Position numbers and translations under genes: made by a program. The notes beneath the pieces are model-generated. The model saw nothing but the letters and a program-made list of their open reading frames with translations. It was not told the DNA's origin and did no database searches. A DNA stretch of 64,000 nt from JBFHRE01 sp041746105 (GTDB taxonomy: Bacteria; Actinomycetota; Acidimicrobiia; Spongiisociales; ZC4RG35): NCBI GenBank assembly GCA_041746105.1, contig JBGTHP010000047.1:8808-72807 (forward strand). Direction: 5' to 3'. Numbering within the stretch: the first letter of the stretch is position 1; every line of letters begins with the position of its first letter. Below are positions 25,511-34,170 of this stretch, in pieces.

Positions 25511-26599
25511 TTAGAACAACACCACGTTACGGAGAGCGTCGCCGCGTTTCACCGATTGGATGGCTTCGTTTATGTCTTCGAGGCGATAGCGACCTGTTAT
25601 CAGTTCGTCGAGTTGCAGAGCTCCATCGCGATAGAGATCGACCAGCATCGGGATGTCGCGGACGACCACGGCGTCTCCCATCTTCGAGCCGAGGATCCGC
25701 TGGCTCCACGATGCCAGCGTTGCCGGATCGTATTCGGCCTGCACTCCGGTGGCAGGCATCCCGACGATCACCGCGGTCCCGCCCTTGCCGATGAATGCAA
25801 AAGCCCCGTCTAGAGCGGGTTTGGCTCCCACGGTGACAAAAACGAAGTCGAGCCCGCGACCCCCGGTGAGGTCAGCGACGAATTCGGCGGCGCTGCCTGA
25901 GGCCGGGTCGAAGACGTGGGTGGCACCGAATCGTTTGGCTGCCTCCAACTTGGACGGTGAAAGATCGACGGCCACTATCGGATTGGCGCCCCGAATTGCC
26001 GCAGCTTGGACCGCATTGAGACCTACTCCGCCGCACCCGATGATGGCCACCCCTTGTCCGGAACCGACCTGAGCGGTGTTGGCAACGGCTCCGAACCCTG
26101 TGAGAACACCACACGCGAGCAGGGAGGCCACGTCGAAACCGAGGTCGGAGGGGACAGCCACCACCTGGCTCCGATGAACGAGGACCTTTTGTGCAAAAGC
26201 GCCGGTCCGCATCGATTGGACCAGCACCTCGCCATCGCCGGTGATGGGATTTGAGTTGTCGAGCGAGAACTGGGCGTCACACAAGACCTCGCGGCCTGCC
26301 AGGCATCGAGAGCACACTCCGCATGATCGGATCAACGTGACGGCCACGTGATCTCCCACAGAGACACCGTTGACCTCGGGGCCGACGGCTTCTACGATCC
26401 CGGCGGCCTCGTGCCCGTATACGGCTGGGAGCCCGCCACCCCAATCTCCGTCGGCATACGAGATATCGGAGTGGCAAACCGCACAGGCCTTCACGGCAAC
26501 GAGAACCTCCTCACGGTGTGGTTCGGCCAGGTGGACTTGCTCTATTTGCAGCGGTTTCCCGAACTCGCGGCATACCGCCGCCAATATCGTGTGACTCAT
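25511..26599 (-). CDS. Zinc-dependent medium-chain alcohol dehydrogenase
   Basis: A 362-residue MDR dehydrogenase. It has the catalytic zinc region CAVCHSDISYADGDWGGGLPAVYGHEAAGIVEAVG, the structural-zinc lobe CGVCSRCLAGREVLCD, and the NAD-binding motif AIIGCGGVGLNAVQAAAI. Residues match class III/formaldehyde-type alcohol dehydrogenases, but the substrate cannot be read. It is the first gene of an operon with the MR/MLE dehydratase. Upstream, 27 bp from its start, lies the second copy of the dispersed repeat. Confidence 0.88.
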   Translation of the reverse strand: MSHTILAAVCREFGKPLQIEQVHLAEPHREEVLVAVKACAVCHSDISYADGDWGGGLPAVYGHEAAGIVEAVGPEVNGVSVGDHVAVTLIRSCGVCSRCLAGREVLCDAQFSLDNSNPITGDGEVLVQSMRTGAFAQKVLVHRSQVVAVPSDLGFDVASLLACGVLTGFGAVANTAQVGSGQGVAIIGCGGVGLNAVQAAAIRGANPIVAVDLSPSKLEAAKRFGATHVFDPASGSAAEFVADLTGGRGLDFVFVTVGAKPALDGAFAFIGKGGTAVIVGMPATGVQAEYDPATLASWSQRILGSKMGDAVVVRDIPMLVDLYRDGALQLDELITGRYRLEDINEAIQSVKRGDALRNVVLF

Positions 26600-26626
26600 C
26601 GGACGCCAATCTAGGGTCGCTAACTG

Positions 26627-26674
26627 CGAGCCTTAGGCTCCAGACCCCGGATTCGGGGCGAATCGCCGAAAGTT
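26627..26674. repeat. Dispersed 48-bp double-hairpin repeat, copy 2
   Basis: Same layout as the copy at 6213-6260: GAGCCT-T-AGGCTC at 26628-26640, then CCCCG-GATT-CGGGG at 26645-26658, and the tail GCCGAAAGTT. Differences fall between the stems and in the second loop, while both stems are unchanged. Here it stands in the divergent gap between the alcohol dehydrogenase and the cupin gene, about 40 bp before the cupin start. Confidence 0.75.
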
Positions 26675-26713
26675 GGTTGGAGATCGAGGTTGTCCAACGC
26701 CGAAAGGAGCGCC

Positions 26714-27097
26714 ATGCGCCACGCACCAAGCGAAAACAGAGAATGGATACCAGCCCCTTCAGAACATTTCACCGGTCGGGTCTGGTTCGACGAGATGAGC
26801 AATGATCCCGACGCGCTCAACGCTCTCGGGGTGACATTCGAACCGGGGGCTCGGACCGACTGGCACTCGCATCCGGCGGGGCAGGTCCTCTACATCACTG
26901 CTGGGGGAGGCAAGGTCCAGACCGATGCCGGCGAGACGATTCTGGTTGGTCCCGGCGATGTTGTGCATTCACCAGCGGGGGAGCTTCACTGGCACGGCGC
27001 CACCGCTACGAGCTTCATGACCCACCTCTCGCTGACGACCGGGGGCGACACCGAATGGACGGCGGCGAAGGTATCTGACGGGGATTATCTCCGGTGA
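26714..27097 (+). CDS. Small cupin-domain protein
   Basis: A 127-residue single-domain cupin. The first metal motif is WHSHPAGQVLYITAGGGKVQ and the second GDVVHSPAGELHWHGATAT, giving the histidine and glutamate-type ligands of a beta-barrel metal site. An SD (AAGGAG) 6 nt before ATG 26714 fixes the start; the frame extends upstream to 26690 without one. Related proteins are annotated as carboxymuconolactone-decarboxylase-associated or quercetin-type cupins, but activity is unknown. It is followed, convergently and 6 bp away, by bpa. Confidence 0.8.
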   Translation: MRHAPSENREWIPAPSEHFTGRVWFDEMSNDPDALNALGVTFEPGARTDWHSHPAGQVLYITAGGGKVQTDAGETILVGPGDVVHSPAGELHWHGATATSFMTHLSLTTGGDTEWTAAKVSDGDYLR

Positions 27098-27103
27098 CCC
27101 GAT

Positions 27104-27559
27104 CTACAGGTAGAGACCGGTGGAGTCGCTGCCGGCCGAGTTCGACGAGGGCAGCATCTGACGTTGCTGCATCTCAGCGAGTTGGGCTTGGGCAGCCATC
27201 TGCTGGCTGACGAGCGATGCCTGGATTCCGTGGAAGAGGCCTTCGAGCCATCCGATCAATTGGGCTTGCGAAATTCGTATGACCGATGCGCTCGGGACCT
27301 CGTCGCCCACGATCGGCACGATGATGTCATTGAACTCGTCCAACAATTCATCGGACAGCACCTCCCGCAATTCATCCAGGGAGCGTTGGTGGATGGTCTT
27401 CAAAACGGCGCGCCCTGACTCGTCGAGCGATGCCTGACGAGCTTCTTCGAGCATCGCCCGCGTCATAGAAGCAATCCGAATCAGCTTCGTCGACTGGCGG
27501 ATTCCGTCGTTGGATTCACTCGGCGGCTCGAGGCCGTCTGGAGTCATTGGTTGGCTCAT
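27104..27559 (-). CDS. bpa: Bacterial proteasome activator Bpa
   Basis: A 151-residue protein that matches Bpa (Rv3780 family, DUF2587) along the whole length: RIASMTRAMLEEARQASLDESGRAVL, HQRSLDELREVLSDELLDEF, then ISQAQLIGWLEGLFHGIQASLVSQQMAAQAQL. It ends GLYL, the C-terminal tail (GQYL in mycobacteria) that docks into the 20S proteasome and opens its gate without ATP. Bpa forms a dodecameric ring delivering unfolded proteins to the proteasome. No proteasome or Pup genes are in the window. It is strong evidence for an actinobacterial host. Confidence 0.92.
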   Translation of the reverse strand: MSQPMTPDGLEPPSESNDGIRQSTKLIRIASMTRAMLEEARQASLDESGRAVLKTIHQRSLDELREVLSDELLDEFNDIIVPIVGDEVPSASVIRISQAQLIGWLEGLFHGIQASLVSQQMAAQAQLAEMQQRQMLPSSNSAGSDSTGLYL

Positions 27560-27654
27560 CGAAGCGAGCCTAATGCTGAGCGCGCACGTGACGTACCTTC
27601 CTGGTGGTCGCGAAGTAACGTAAGGTGCTGTAGAGCATCGAAGCGAGGCATGAG

Positions 27655-27891
27655 ATGAACACGGACGATCTTCCCCCCATCCTCGACGCGGCGCAGGTGG
27701 CGGAGTTGCTCGGTATGAATGTGCAGATGGTGCGCCGGTATGCCCGGGAGGAGCGTCTGCCCGCCTACAAACTGCCGGGAGGACGCACCTTCAAGTTCTT
27801 CCGCGACGAGGTTTTCGACTTCGTCAGGGCTCACCCTGTGGTTGCCGGAGATATCGACGAAGAAGAGTCGGAAGCGGTCGACCTCGTCTAG
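27655..27891 (+). CDS. Excisionase/MerR-type helix-turn-helix protein
   Basis: A 78-residue protein that is almost only a DNA-binding domain: ILDAAQVAELLGMNVQMVRRYAREERLPAYKLPGGRTFKFFRDEVFDFV, the winged-helix HTH_17 pattern of excisionases and small MerR-like regulators. The tail is acidic (DIDEEESEAVDLV). It diverges from bpa across a 95-bp gap, so it may regulate itself and bpa. No integrase or phage gene is near, so an excisionase role is unlikely. Confidence 0.75.
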   Translation: MNTDDLPPILDAAQVAELLGMNVQMVRRYAREERLPAYKLPGGRTFKFFRDEVFDFVRAHPVVAGDIDEEESEAVDLV

Positions 27892-28339
27892 CCGGGCGCG
27901 GGAAATCCCGATTGGGCGGCCACCCTTCGGAGGTGGGGCATGACGGCGCAGGCCGATGAGACGGCGATATGCCTCCTCGACGTTCGGGATCTCGCCGCTC
28001 GACACCCACCAGAGCACCGTCGATTTTTCTTTGGTCGGCTCGAACCAATGGCGCTTGCGACGAACAATTCGGAATGGTTGCCCCGATATACGTGGTTTTT
28101 CAACGATTCGAGATCGGTCCAGACCGAAAGGCTGGCGATCACCAACGGATCCTCGATCTCGGCGATCGCGACGTATGACGGCGACCGGCCGTCGGCGTCG
28201 GTCAGGCGCCACACGAATCCAGGAGTGGTCTCGGCTAGGGCATTGATCGGTTGAGTGCGCTCAAGAACTCGGCCGACCGAGGATCGTCGAGGGGGTGCAG
28301 GAGCCGTGCCACATTGAACTCGGCGAGATGATGCGACAT
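27888..28339 (-). pseudogene. DUF3291-domain gene broken by several frameshifts
   Basis: Three frames line up as one DUF3291 protein. MSHHLAEFNVARLLHPLDDP...ALNR starts at 28339; after about 28248 the match continues as INALAETTPGFVWRL...SLSVWTDLESLKNHVYRG in the next frame; after about 28063 as RRKRHWFEPTKEKSTVLWWV...VEEAYRRL in the third. Each join needs one extra base, so two single-base deletions are implied, and a third shift is likely near 27920. The family role is unknown to me. The 3' end is uncertain; I end it at a stop just inside the HTH gene. It is decayed, or the assembly has errors here. Confidence 0.65.
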
Positions 28340-28416
28340 TGCCAAAACAATGGGAGTTGGACTGATCGACGGTGACCGGCTCAAGCGACACGAGGTGGGT
28401 GCCGAAGTAGTCGGCA

Positions 28417-30234
28417 ATGCTGAAGTTGTCAGACGCCAGGGCCCGCCTCGATGCGGCAAGCTCGACGCGCGAAGAGATGGCGGCGCTAACCGATCTTTCG
28501 GCGGCGCTCTACGAGTTCGATGCGGTCGAGGCGGTACAGGTTGCGGAAAAAGCGATGGCGCTGGCCGAACAGATCGACGACCCCGTTGGTCGGGCCCACG
28601 CCGCACACAACCGTGGCTGGGCTTTCAGCTCGATGGGTGTGGTGGACCAGGCGCTTCGTGACCAGTTGGCCGCCTACACGGTCTTCATAGAACATGGCGA
28701 TACCGGCGGCGCAGCGAACGCTCTTCTTGCGATCGGGGACATCCACGGCGAGGCAGGTGAGTTCGCGTCGGCCCTCGAGTATTTCGAGAGGGCGTCGGCT
28801 CTGATGGATGCGATTGGGGATGAAGTCGGCCGGGGCGTCGTACTCAATCTCTCAGCAATCGTTCTCAGCAACCAGAAGCGCCATCGCGAGGCACTCGATC
28901 TCTTCCAGCGAGCCGAGAGGATTTTCGATCGCCACAACGATGCATTGAGATTGTTGACCGCCCGGATCAACCGAGGTTTTGAAATCGTTGCGCTGACTCG
29001 ATTGGAACCGGCCGGCGCCGAGGTGTTTCTGGAGCAGGCAGGCGACGTGTCGCGATGGATCATCGAACAGGGTCGGGCGCTGGGAGAAGATGGGCGCAAC
29101 ACCCTCGCTTACGGCCACGCCTTGAGCGCGCAGATCCTGGCGGCGCGAGGAGACAGGGTGCTCGCCCTCGACCACGCCAGGACCGCGGTCGAACTCGCGG
29201 ACGCAGGGGGGTTTGATCAGGTCGTGATCCAGTCGTCACTCGACTCGGCCGGCTGGCTGATCGAAGACGGCGATCACGCTTCCGCCGCGGCGATCCTGGA
29301 TTACATCGGAGCTCGGGCCGAGGCCAGGGAAAACCGTCCTGCGCTGGCCAGGGTTCTCCGGATGAGAGCGGATATGTTGGAGGATCAGGCCGACCTGGCG
29401 GGGTCGTTGTCGGCCTTCCGTGCCTTCTACGAACTCGAACAGAACCTCCACAACGCAGAGAACGAAAGGCGCGGGCGCCTGACCTCGGTACGAGTCGAGA
29501 TCGAAGAGGCGCATCGCCAGGTGGAGTCCGCTCGTGAGCGGGTGGCCGAGCTCGAGGCTATGGACCGGGACAAGCGAGAGTTCTTGGCGAGCGTCAGTCA
29601 CGAGCTACGAACGCCGTTGACCGGGATCGTCGGGTTCGCGAGCGAGCTGGCCGAGAATTGGGAGACCTTCGACGAGGTGGAAGCCCACGACATGGTGAAG
29701 GTGATCGCCCGCCAGTCGATCGACATGGCGGCGATCGTCGACGACCTTTTGACGATCACCCGTCTCCAGGCGGGGTCGCTCAACGTTTATCCAGGGGACA
29801 TCGAACTGAGCGAGCACCTCAACGAAATGGCCAGGACTCTCGGCCGCCAGCTCGACCGATCGGTCCCAATATCGGGCAGAGCCTGGGCGTTCGCCGACGC
29901 CGCCCGTGTGCGCCAGATCGTCCGCAACCTCGTTACGAACGCGATCCGACACGGTGGGTCCGAGATGCGCGTTCAAATAGGCGAGACCGAATCGACCGTG
30001 GTGGTCGAGGTCAGAGACAGCGGAGCCCCAATCGCGCCCGATCGCGTCGCTCGGATGTTCGAACCGTTTGAGCACTCAGACGACGCGGTTCGCACCCCGC
30101 ACTCGGTCGGTCTGGGGCTGACGGTGGCGCGCAGCCTCGCGCTGTTCATGGACGGCGACCTCGAATATTTTCACGATGGAGAGTCGGTTTTTCGACTCAG
30201 TCTCCCCAGATCATTCCTGGCGGTTTCGGTCTAG
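28417..30234 (+). CDS. Cytoplasmic TPR-domain sensor histidine kinase
   Basis: A 605-residue protein without membrane helices. The first 340 or so residues are tetratricopeptide-like helix pairs (AHAAHNRGWAFSSMGVVDQALRDQLAAYTVF, ALLAIGDIHGEAGEFASALEYFERA). A coiled coil (RLTSVRVEIEEAHRQVESARERVAELEAMD) leads to a HisKA domain with SHELRTPLTG (H395) and a HATPase domain (NLVTNAIRHGG, GLGLTVARSL). The TPR region probably senses a protein partner. No response regulator lies next to it; the closest one is at 32542. It heads a ten-gene plus-strand run that ends with coxG, so it may belong to the CO dehydrogenase control, but gaps make this uncertain. Confidence 0.85.
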   Translation: MLKLSDARARLDAASSTREEMAALTDLSAALYEFDAVEAVQVAEKAMALAEQIDDPVGRAHAAHNRGWAFSSMGVVDQALRDQLAAYTVFIEHGDTGGAANALLAIGDIHGEAGEFASALEYFERASALMDAIGDEVGRGVVLNLSAIVLSNQKRHREALDLFQRAERIFDRHNDALRLLTARINRGFEIVALTRLEPAGAEVFLEQAGDVSRWIIEQGRALGEDGRNTLAYGHALSAQILAARGDRVLALDHARTAVELADAGGFDQVVIQSSLDSAGWLIEDGDHASAAAILDYIGARAEARENRPALARVLRMRADMLEDQADLAGSLSAFRAFYELEQNLHNAENERRGRLTSVRVEIEEAHRQVESARERVAELEAMDRDKREFLASVSHELRTPLTGIVGFASELAENWETFDEVEAHDMVKVIARQSIDMAAIVDDLLTITRLQAGSLNVYPGDIELSEHLNEMARTLGRQLDRSVPISGRAWAFADAARVRQIVRNLVTNAIRHGGSEMRVQIGETESTVVVEVRDSGAPIAPDRVARMFEPFEHSDDAVRTPHSVGLGLTVARSLALFMDGDLEYFHDGESVFRLSLPRSFLAVSV

Positions 30235-30280
30235 ACAGACGTGGGACCGTAAGCGAGTGGTCGCTCCTTATCATTGCCTC

Positions 30281-31222
30281 GTGCTCAGAACCTCAGACGC
30301 TTCGATCATCGCGTCCGAATTCGGTCTCGGGGATCATGCCTCACTGGAGGGACCTGTTGCGCGGGGCGAGGTCGGCCAGGTCTGGAGACTGACTACAGAC
30401 GCCGGGGCATGGGCGGTGAAAGAGCCGTTCGAGCTCCCTTCGCCGACTGAGGCGGAGGACGACGCCGCATTTCAGGACGCGGTTCGTTCGGCCGGGATCC
30501 CGATGCCGGCGGTCGTTCGCACCGTTTCCGGATCTGTGATCTGCGAAGTGGATTCAACCGCGGTCAGGGTTTATGAATGGGTCGACCTCCTCGAAAGAGA
30601 TCCATCGGTCGACCCTGCCCAGATCGGACGTTTGGTTGCATCCATCCACGGTGTCCGCCACCTTGGCCGCAACCCGGTCCACTGGTGGTACACCGATCCA
30701 GTGGGTGCCGTTGCATGGGATGAATTGATCGGAGATCTGACGGCGGCGAGAGCGCCGTTTGTTGCCCAAATGGCCGATCTGCGAGACGAACTTGTCGCGC
30801 TTGAGGGCCTCTTCGAGTTTCCGACAAATCTCCAGACCTGCCATCGCGACCTGTTCGCCGACAACGTTCTCACCACTTCGACCGGAGGCCTCTGTGTCAT
30901 CGATTGGGAGAATGCGGGCTTGGCGGACCCCAGCCAGGAGTTGGGTTTGGTTTTGTACGATTTCAGCCAGGGTGACCCCGCCAGAGCCCGGAATCTGTAC
31001 GAAACGTATGTGGACGCAGGTGGCCCTGGGAGAATCCGGCGCCCTCAAGACTTCACGATGGTCATCGCCCAATTGGGTCACATCGGCCAGATCTCGTGTC
31101 GTGATTGGCTCGATCCGTCCCAGCGCTCTCAACAGGCGAGAAACGCGGGAAGGGTCGAAGAGTTCGTTTCGGCGCCCATCACCCGCCAGATGATCGAGTC
31201 GTTCATGGATGCCCTCGGTTGA
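30281..31222 (+). CDS. APH/choline-kinase-like phosphotransferase
   Basis: A 313-residue protein of the aminoglycoside phosphotransferase/homoserine kinase-like fold: VWRLTTDAGAWAVKEPFE (nucleotide lysine), VRVYEWVDL, and the catalytic loop CHRDLFADNVLTTSTGGLCVIDWENAG with H-x-D-x4-N and the metal-binding D. GTG 30281 is my start because earlier starts overlap the kinase gene. Substrates of this fold include choline, homoserine, sugars and antibiotics; nothing in the context decides. It lies between two histidine kinase genes with gaps of about 50 bp. Confidence 0.75.
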   Translation: MLRTSDASIIASEFGLGDHASLEGPVARGEVGQVWRLTTDAGAWAVKEPFELPSPTEAEDDAAFQDAVRSAGIPMPAVVRTVSGSVICEVDSTAVRVYEWVDLLERDPSVDPAQIGRLVASIHGVRHLGRNPVHWWYTDPVGAVAWDELIGDLTAARAPFVAQMADLRDELVALEGLFEFPTNLQTCHRDLFADNVLTTSTGGLCVIDWENAGLADPSQELGLVLYDFSQGDPARARNLYETYVDAGGPGRIRRPQDFTMVIAQLGHIGQISCRDWLDPSQRSQQARNAGRVEEFVSAPITRQMIESFMDALG

Positions 31223-31273
31223 CCAATCGTTTGGCTGCCCTCATCTCGATGCGGGTATGTAGCCTGATTGGTC

Positions 31274-32545
31274 ATGACGACTGCTCCAATGGTTGACCCG
31301 AGGGGCCAACTCGACTCGCTCTATGACATGGCGGTCGAGGCGTCATCGGCGCGCCGCCTGGAGGATGTGCTCGATGTGGCATTGCGGCATTGTCTGGATC
31401 TGACGGCTTCGGAGTTTGGGTTCATCGGTCTGGTTTCAGAAGACGCGAGCTCAATGGACATAGTCGCCATTCAGGGTTTCCATCCCGCCAAGGCGTTCTA
31501 CCAGGAACACAGGACGATTCCGCTGCGACCGAACCTGTTCTCGCTGGTCGTGATGGAGGATCGACCCATTCGCTCGGAAGATGCCATGGTCGACCCGGCC
31601 AGCATCGGCCAGCCGAAGGGCCACCCCCCGGTTCGCGCATTTCTCGGCGTCCCTTTGCGGTTGGATGGGCGGGCGATCGGCATGATCGGTCTCGCCAACC
31701 GGCCGTCTCTTTATGAGGAGCATCACGAAAGGATCACGCTCACCTACGCCGGGCTTGCCGCCGTTCTCGTCCGCAACGCACAGTTGTACGAGACGGTGCA
31801 GGCTTCCAACCGGGAACTCGAACACCAGGTGAACGAGCGCACCGCCGAGCTGGCGTCGGCACGGGACGCCCTGGCTTCTAAGGCCGAGCGGCTCCGGGTG
31901 GTCCTCGCCGAGACCGTTGACACTCAAGAACAAGAGCGCCGCCGGATCGCATCCGACATGCATGACGGCATCAACCAATTGCTGATCGGCGCGATGCTTG
32001 AGCTGGAATCGGGTCAACACCGGCTCCAGGCAGGACAAACCGGACCGGCAGAGGAGGCTTTTGCCTCGGCGCGCGAGGTGCTCTCGCAGGTCGAAGCCGA
32101 GATCCGGCGGGTTGTCAACGATCTCCATCCCCCGATCCTCGAAGGGCTGGGACTCGATTCTGCGTTACGCGATCTGGCTGAACGTTTTCAGGCGTTCACC
32201 CGCGTGACGTGCGGCGTCGACGTTCGAGGCAGGTCGGGCAGGCTGACCGATCGGTCCGAGATCGGTCTGTATCGAATGACCCAAGAAGCGCTACGCAACA
32301 TCGCCGTTCATGCCGACGCCAAGCGAGCCGGGATTGAGATCGAGTACAAACCGGCAGTGGTGATCGTGAGGGTCACCGACGATGGACGAGGCTTCGAGCC
32401 AGACGAAGTGAGGGGATTGGCCAGCGAAGGACATCTCGGGCTCGAGAGTATGAGACGGAGAATCCGAGACCTGGACGGGGACTGGACGATTTCGTCCGAG
32501 CTCGGCGGCGGGACCGTGATCGTCGCCAGCGTTCCCCGGTCGTGA
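31274..32545 (+). CDS. GAF-domain histidine kinase, NarL-system type
   Basis: A 423-residue soluble kinase. Residues about 20-175 form a GAF domain (DVALRHCLDLTASEFGFIGLVS, VRAFLGVPLRLDGRAIGMIGLAN). A coiled coil follows, then the HisKA_3 box ERRRIASDMHDGINQLLIGAML (H230) and a HATPase domain (EALRNIAVHADAKRAGIEIEY, VTDDGRGF, GHLGLESMRRRI). ATG 31274 is preferred to the TTG at 31268. Its stop overlaps the response regulator start (GTGA), so they form a two-component pair. The GAF domain could carry heme or another ligand, and the location just before coxMSL suggests a CO- or energy-related signal. Confidence 0.88.
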   Translation: MTTAPMVDPRGQLDSLYDMAVEASSARRLEDVLDVALRHCLDLTASEFGFIGLVSEDASSMDIVAIQGFHPAKAFYQEHRTIPLRPNLFSLVVMEDRPIRSEDAMVDPASIGQPKGHPPVRAFLGVPLRLDGRAIGMIGLANRPSLYEEHHERITLTYAGLAAVLVRNAQLYETVQASNRELEHQVNERTAELASARDALASKAERLRVVLAETVDTQEQERRRIASDMHDGINQLLIGAMLELESGQHRLQAGQTGPAEEAFASAREVLSQVEAEIRRVVNDLHPPILEGLGLDSALRDLAERFQAFTRVTCGVDVRGRSGRLTDRSEIGLYRMTQEALRNIAVHADAKRAGIEIEYKPAVVIVRVTDDGRGFEPDEVRGLASEGHLGLESMRRRIRDLDGDWTISSELGGGTVIVASVPRS

Positions 32546-33294
32546 GCCATTCACTTCTGATCGTCGACGATCACGCCATCGTCCGGCGCGGCCTTCGCAG
32601 TTTGCTGTCGAACTATCCAGAGTTCGAGATCGTTGGTGAGGCGGGCTCTTGTGACGAGGGTTTCGAGATGTTTCGTGCACTCCGACCTGATGTCTCCCTG
32701 GTCGACATCAGGCTCGGTGATCGGTCGGGACTGGATCTTCTCGATGACATCCTCAATGAAGACCCTGAGGCGAGGGTGCTCATCGTCAGCTCCTTTTCTG
32801 ACGACGAGTATGTGACCCGAAGCCTGCGGGCCGGGGCGTTGGGATACGTCTCAAAGGCAGATTCGCCATCGGTTCTGGTGACGGCGATCGAAACTGTCGC
32901 GTCGGGTCAGCAGGCGATAGGCCCCGGTGTCGCTGCTCACCTGGTTGAGCAGCTCATTTCGCCCACCGCCACGACGGGGCCGACGCTCGAGCCGACGGAG
33001 GTCCAGATGCTCGCTATGGTCGCCAACGGCGCCAGCAATTCTCAGATCGCCGATCGGCTTTACATGAGCGACAGCACGGTCAAAAGGCGGTTGCATCGGG
33101 TGTTCGAGAAGTTGGGTGTCGGCCGCCGGACCGAGGCGGTGGCGGAGGCTTTGAGACAGGGCCTTCTTTGGCGGTGGCCCGATCGGGTCACGAGATTGAC
33201 CCAACCCGGCCACCGGCTGAACCGTGGTTTCCGGGCGGCGGCAAGCCCGGATCGCCTACAACTGGTTCCATTCTCTCTCAGGAGGCAGAGGACC
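32542..33294 (+). CDS. NarL/FixJ response regulator, no stop before coxM
   Basis: The receiver domain spans about residues 1-125 (LLIVDDHAIVRRG, phospho-acceptor D55 in SLVDIRLGDRSG, the lysine in YVSKAD). A LuxR-type helix-turn-helix follows (VQMLAMVANGASNSQIADRLYMSDSTVKRRLHRVFEKLGVG, residues about 154-194). The protein should end near residue 208, yet no stop occurs and the frame runs on through a Pro/Arg-rich 40-residue stretch into CoxM. I give the end as the base before the coxM ATG. Either a real fusion exists or the stop was lost. It is the likely activator or repressor of the cox operon. The GTG start overlaps the kinase stop. Confidence 0.75.
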
Positions 33295-34170
33295 ATGTTC
33301 CCAGCCGCGTTTGACTATTCGGCTCCATCCAGCGTCGACGAGGCTTTGGCCAACTTGAGCGAGGTCGGCGAAGACGGTCGCGTTCTGGCAGGCGGCCAGA
33401 GCTTGATACCCATGATGAAGCTGAGGCTGGCCGCCCCGGCGAATCTCGTCGACATCAACGGGATTGCCGAACTCGACTACATCAACGATGTCAACGGACA
33501 TATTGCCATCGGCGCGCTCGCTCGTCACGCAGCCGTCGCCGCCTCGGACCTGATTCGCTCCAACAACGGGACAATGGCGGCCGCCGCGCCCTGGATTGCA
33601 GATCCGCTCGTGCGGAACAGGGGAACGTTGTGCGGGTCGGTCGCCCACTGCGACCCAGAGGGCGATTGGAATTCGGTGATGCTGGCGATCGGTGCCTCGG
33701 TCGTGGCGCGGTCCCAGTCCGGTGAGCGAGTGATCCCGATTGCCGATTTTGTCGTCGATTTCTTCACGAACTCGCTCCAGCCGGGCGAGATGGTGACCGA
33801 GGTGCGGGTCCCCAAGTACACGGGATCTGCCGGCGGCTCGTATATCAAGTTGGAGCGCAAGATCGGCGACTACGCCACGGTCGGTGTTGCCACCCACCTG
33901 CAGCTCGACAGCGCCGGGAAAATCGCTCAGGCGGGATTGGCGCTGACGTCGGTGTACCGCCACAACCTGAAGGTCGGTGAGGCCGAACAGATGATGATCG
34001 GCCAGGATCCCTCGGCCGAACTGTTCGCCGAGGCCGGCGACATAGCCGCCAGGGCCTGCGACCCAGAGAGTGATGTGAGAGGCCCTGCGGACTACAAGCG
34101 AGCAGTCGTAAAGGAATACACCAAACGAGGTTTCGCCCAAACGCTGGCCCAGGTAGGAGGACAAAGCTGA
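33295..34170 (+). CDS. coxM: CO dehydrogenase medium (FAD) subunit
   Basis: A 291-residue flavin subunit starting MFPAAFDYSAPSSVDEALANL, preceded by a strong SD (AGGAGG at 33280-33285), which is why I treat it as its own gene although the frame is open into the response regulator. FAD-binding motifs are AGGQSLIPMMKLRLA and RGTLCGSVAHCDPEGDW; the second is usually T-I/L-G-G, so the cysteine is a small deviation. It carries electrons from the iron-sulfur subunit to the quinone pool. The start of coxS overlaps its stop by one base. The order M-S-L is that of form I CO dehydrogenase operons. Confidence 0.88.
   Translation: MFPAAFDYSAPSSVDEALANLSEVGEDGRVLAGGQSLIPMMKLRLAAPANLVDINGIAELDYINDVNGHIAIGALARHAAVAASDLIRSNNGTMAAAAPWIADPLVRNRGTLCGSVAHCDPEGDWNSVMLAIGASVVARSQSGERVIPIADFVVDFFTNSLQPGEMVTEVRVPKYTGSAGGSYIKLERKIGDYATVGVATHLQLDSAGKIAQAGLALTSVYRHNLKVGEAEQMMIGQDPSAELFAEAGDIAARACDPESDVRGPADYKRAVVKEYTKRGFAQTLAQVGGQS

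Noticed and set aside
27655..27891. Excisionase of a prophage or integrative element
   Set aside because: No integrase, attachment repeat or phage gene is found within the window.
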